Positions 12,628 to 13,694 of a stretch of 13,694 nucleotides of DNA are shown one piece after another. The position numbers and the translations under genes are program-made. How positions within the stretch are numbered: position 1 is the stretch's first letter; each line of letters opens with the position of its first letter. Under the pieces are notes generated by a model that saw nothing but the letters and a program-made list of their open reading frames with translations, did no database searches and was not told where the DNA came from. Source of the DNA: Clostridiales bacterium. GTDB taxonomy: Bacteria > Bacillota > Clostridia > Caldicoprobacterales > UBA3941. The stretch is from positions 1-13,694 of the forward strand of contig JAAYKZ010000267.1 of assembly GCA_012522165.1 (NCBI GenBank), read 5' to 3'.

Positions 12628-13694
12628 TTATAGATATTCTTTATATCCATACTCTTCAAAGAAATTTTGTCTAAACTCTGGTAATCTATCTTCCCATATA
12701 GCCTCACGAATATTTTTCATTAGGTTAATTAAAAATCTAATATTGTGAATAGTAAGCAATATAGAAGCTAAAATCTCTTCCGCTTTTATTAGATGCCGGG
12801 GATAGGCCCTAGTGAAATTTTGGCAGGTATAGCAGTCACACTTAGGGTCAAGTGGAGTAAAATCCCTTTGATAAGTGGCATTGCGTACTACTACTCTACC
12901 TCTACTAGTCATAGCTGTGCCGTTTCGTGCAATTCGAGTAGGTAGAACACAATCAAACATATCTACTCCTCTCATAACACCTTCCACCAGGCAGTCTGGA
13001 GAACCAACACCCATTAAATATCTAGGTTTATTTTTAGGCATAACTGGATTTAATACATCTAACACTTTGTACATTAGATGCTTAGGTTCTCCCACACTCA
13101 AACCACCTATCCCATAACCAGGAAAATCTAGTTCTACCATCTCCTGCACACTTCTTAGACGCAAATCCTCATACATCCCACCTTGAATTATACCAAAAAG
13201 AGCTTGATCTTCCCTCTGGTGGGCTGTTTTACACCTTTTTGCCCACTTTAGAGTTATTTCTAAATCCTTTTTTGCATCCTCGTAGCTGCAGGGATAAGGA
13301 GAGCATATATCAAAGGCCATTATTATATCAGCACCTAGATTGTTCTCTATCTCTATTACCTTTTCAGGACTAAAAAAATGATAAGAACCATCTAGATGGG
13401 ATTGAAATTCTACTCCTTCTTCGCTAATTTTTCTTAAGTCGGCTAGGCTAAATACCTGAAATCCACCACTATCAGTCAGTATAGGCTTGTTCCAATTCAT
13501 AAATTTATGAAGGCCACCAGCCTCGTTTATAAGCTCATGACTTGGCCTTAAATATAAATGATAGGTATTGGATACAATAATCTAAGCTTCCAATTCTTCT
13601 AAAATTTTTGGGGAAACAGCTTTTAAACTAGCTTGAGTGCCTACTGGCTTAAATACAGGGGTATCTATAGTTCCGTAGGGAGTATTTAGTTTAC
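12628..13694 (-). CDS. tgt: tRNA-guanine(34) transglycosylase, interrupted by an in-frame TAG, 5' end off window
   Basis: Bacterial TGT exchanges guanine-34 of GUN-anticodon tRNAs for preQ1 in queuosine synthesis. The frame is readable from 13692 to TAA at 12628, 354 positions, so only about 20 N-terminal residues lie off window. The first 36 codons read as TGT (TPYGTIDTPVF, then KPVGTQASLK). Codon 37 is TAG, then IIVSNTYHLYLRPSHELI continues in the same frame. The rest is complete: DSGGFQVFSL, FGIIQGG, the nucleophile Asp in MFDCVLPTRIARNGT, and zinc ligands CDCYTC plus His in LLTIHN. Oddities are Lys for Met in VFMPVGT, Ile for Glu in MAFDEC, and Ser for Gly in LRPG. A restart at ATG 13500 would lose the first barrel strands and has no ribosome binding site at proper distance. 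Probably a pseudogene, unless the stop is a sequencing error or is decoded. Confidence 0.88.
13582..13584 (-). other. In-frame amber codon within tgt
   Basis: TAG replaces a residue that is usually Gln or Glu in the family (consensus A-Q/E-I-I-L-x-N-T-Y-H-L; here A-stop-I-I-V-S-N-T-Y-H-L). One C-to-T or G-to-T change from CAG or GAG would explain it. There is no frameshift: both flanks are in the same frame. Confidence 0.9.

Noticed and set aside
12617..12638. AATATCTA/TAGATATT hairpin overlapping the tgt stop codon, as a terminator
   Set aside because: The stem has only one G-C pair and the following TTTGCTTTG is not a proper U run. It also abuts the yajC -35 box. Too weak to call.
12628..13500. 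Start of a functional, shorter Tgt at the ATG at 13500
   Set aside because: This Met is internal in the family (GLHKFMNWNKPILTDSGG), no well-spaced ribosome binding site precedes it, and the product would lack the first strands of the catalytic barrel.

Overview
The window is chromosomal DNA of a low-GC, anaerobic Gram-positive bacterium, most likely class Clostridia. The main evidence is a SCIFF peptide gene (a clostridial marker), an aminoacyl-tRNA synthetase gene behind a T-box leader, HemZ, a bifunctional Rel protein, and the order tgt - yajC - TIGR04086 - scfA - secD - secF - recJ - apt - rel - dtd - MBL - hemZ - hisS. I cannot name the genus. Every supported gene lies on the minus strand, so transcription runs from high to low coordinates. 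No mobile element, CRISPR array, rRNA or tRNA gene was seen.

In transcription order: (1) 13694-12628 is tgt, cut by the window edge and broken by one in-frame TAG at 13582-13584. (2) yajC (12505-12191) has its own sigma-A-type promoter (12584-12612) and a strong intrinsic terminator (12137-12185). (3) A TIGR04086-like four-helix membrane protein occupies 11995-11588. (4) scfA, a 46-residue six-cysteine peptide missing from simple ORF lists because of its size, sits at 11500-11360. It has its own promoter (11544-11572), a strong ribosome binding site and two hairpins behind it. The maturase gene scfB that usually follows is not there. (5) A new promoter (TTGACT-17-TATAAT, 11212-11240) opens the long unit secD-secF-recJ-apt-rel-dtd-MBL-hemZ, with short spacers throughout and a hairpin between secF and recJ. 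(6) A promoter overlapping the end of hemZ drives a T-box leader and hisS, which runs off the left edge.

The genes are housekeeping functions: protein export (YajC, SecD, SecF), tRNA quality and modification (Tgt, Dtd, HisRS), DNA repair (RecJ), purine salvage and the stringent response (Apt, Rel), and redox or thiol chemistry of uncertain role (the metallo-beta-lactamase-fold hydrolase and HemZ). Three points deserve a second look. tgt looks inactivated by one nonsense codon, with further changes at conserved positions. scfA is an orphan, apparently transcribed as a single gene. The hisS leader carries an aspartate specifier codon (GAC) and a T-box bulge base that also fits tRNA-Asp, which predicts aspS just outside the window. 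I did not find a clearly new biological system.
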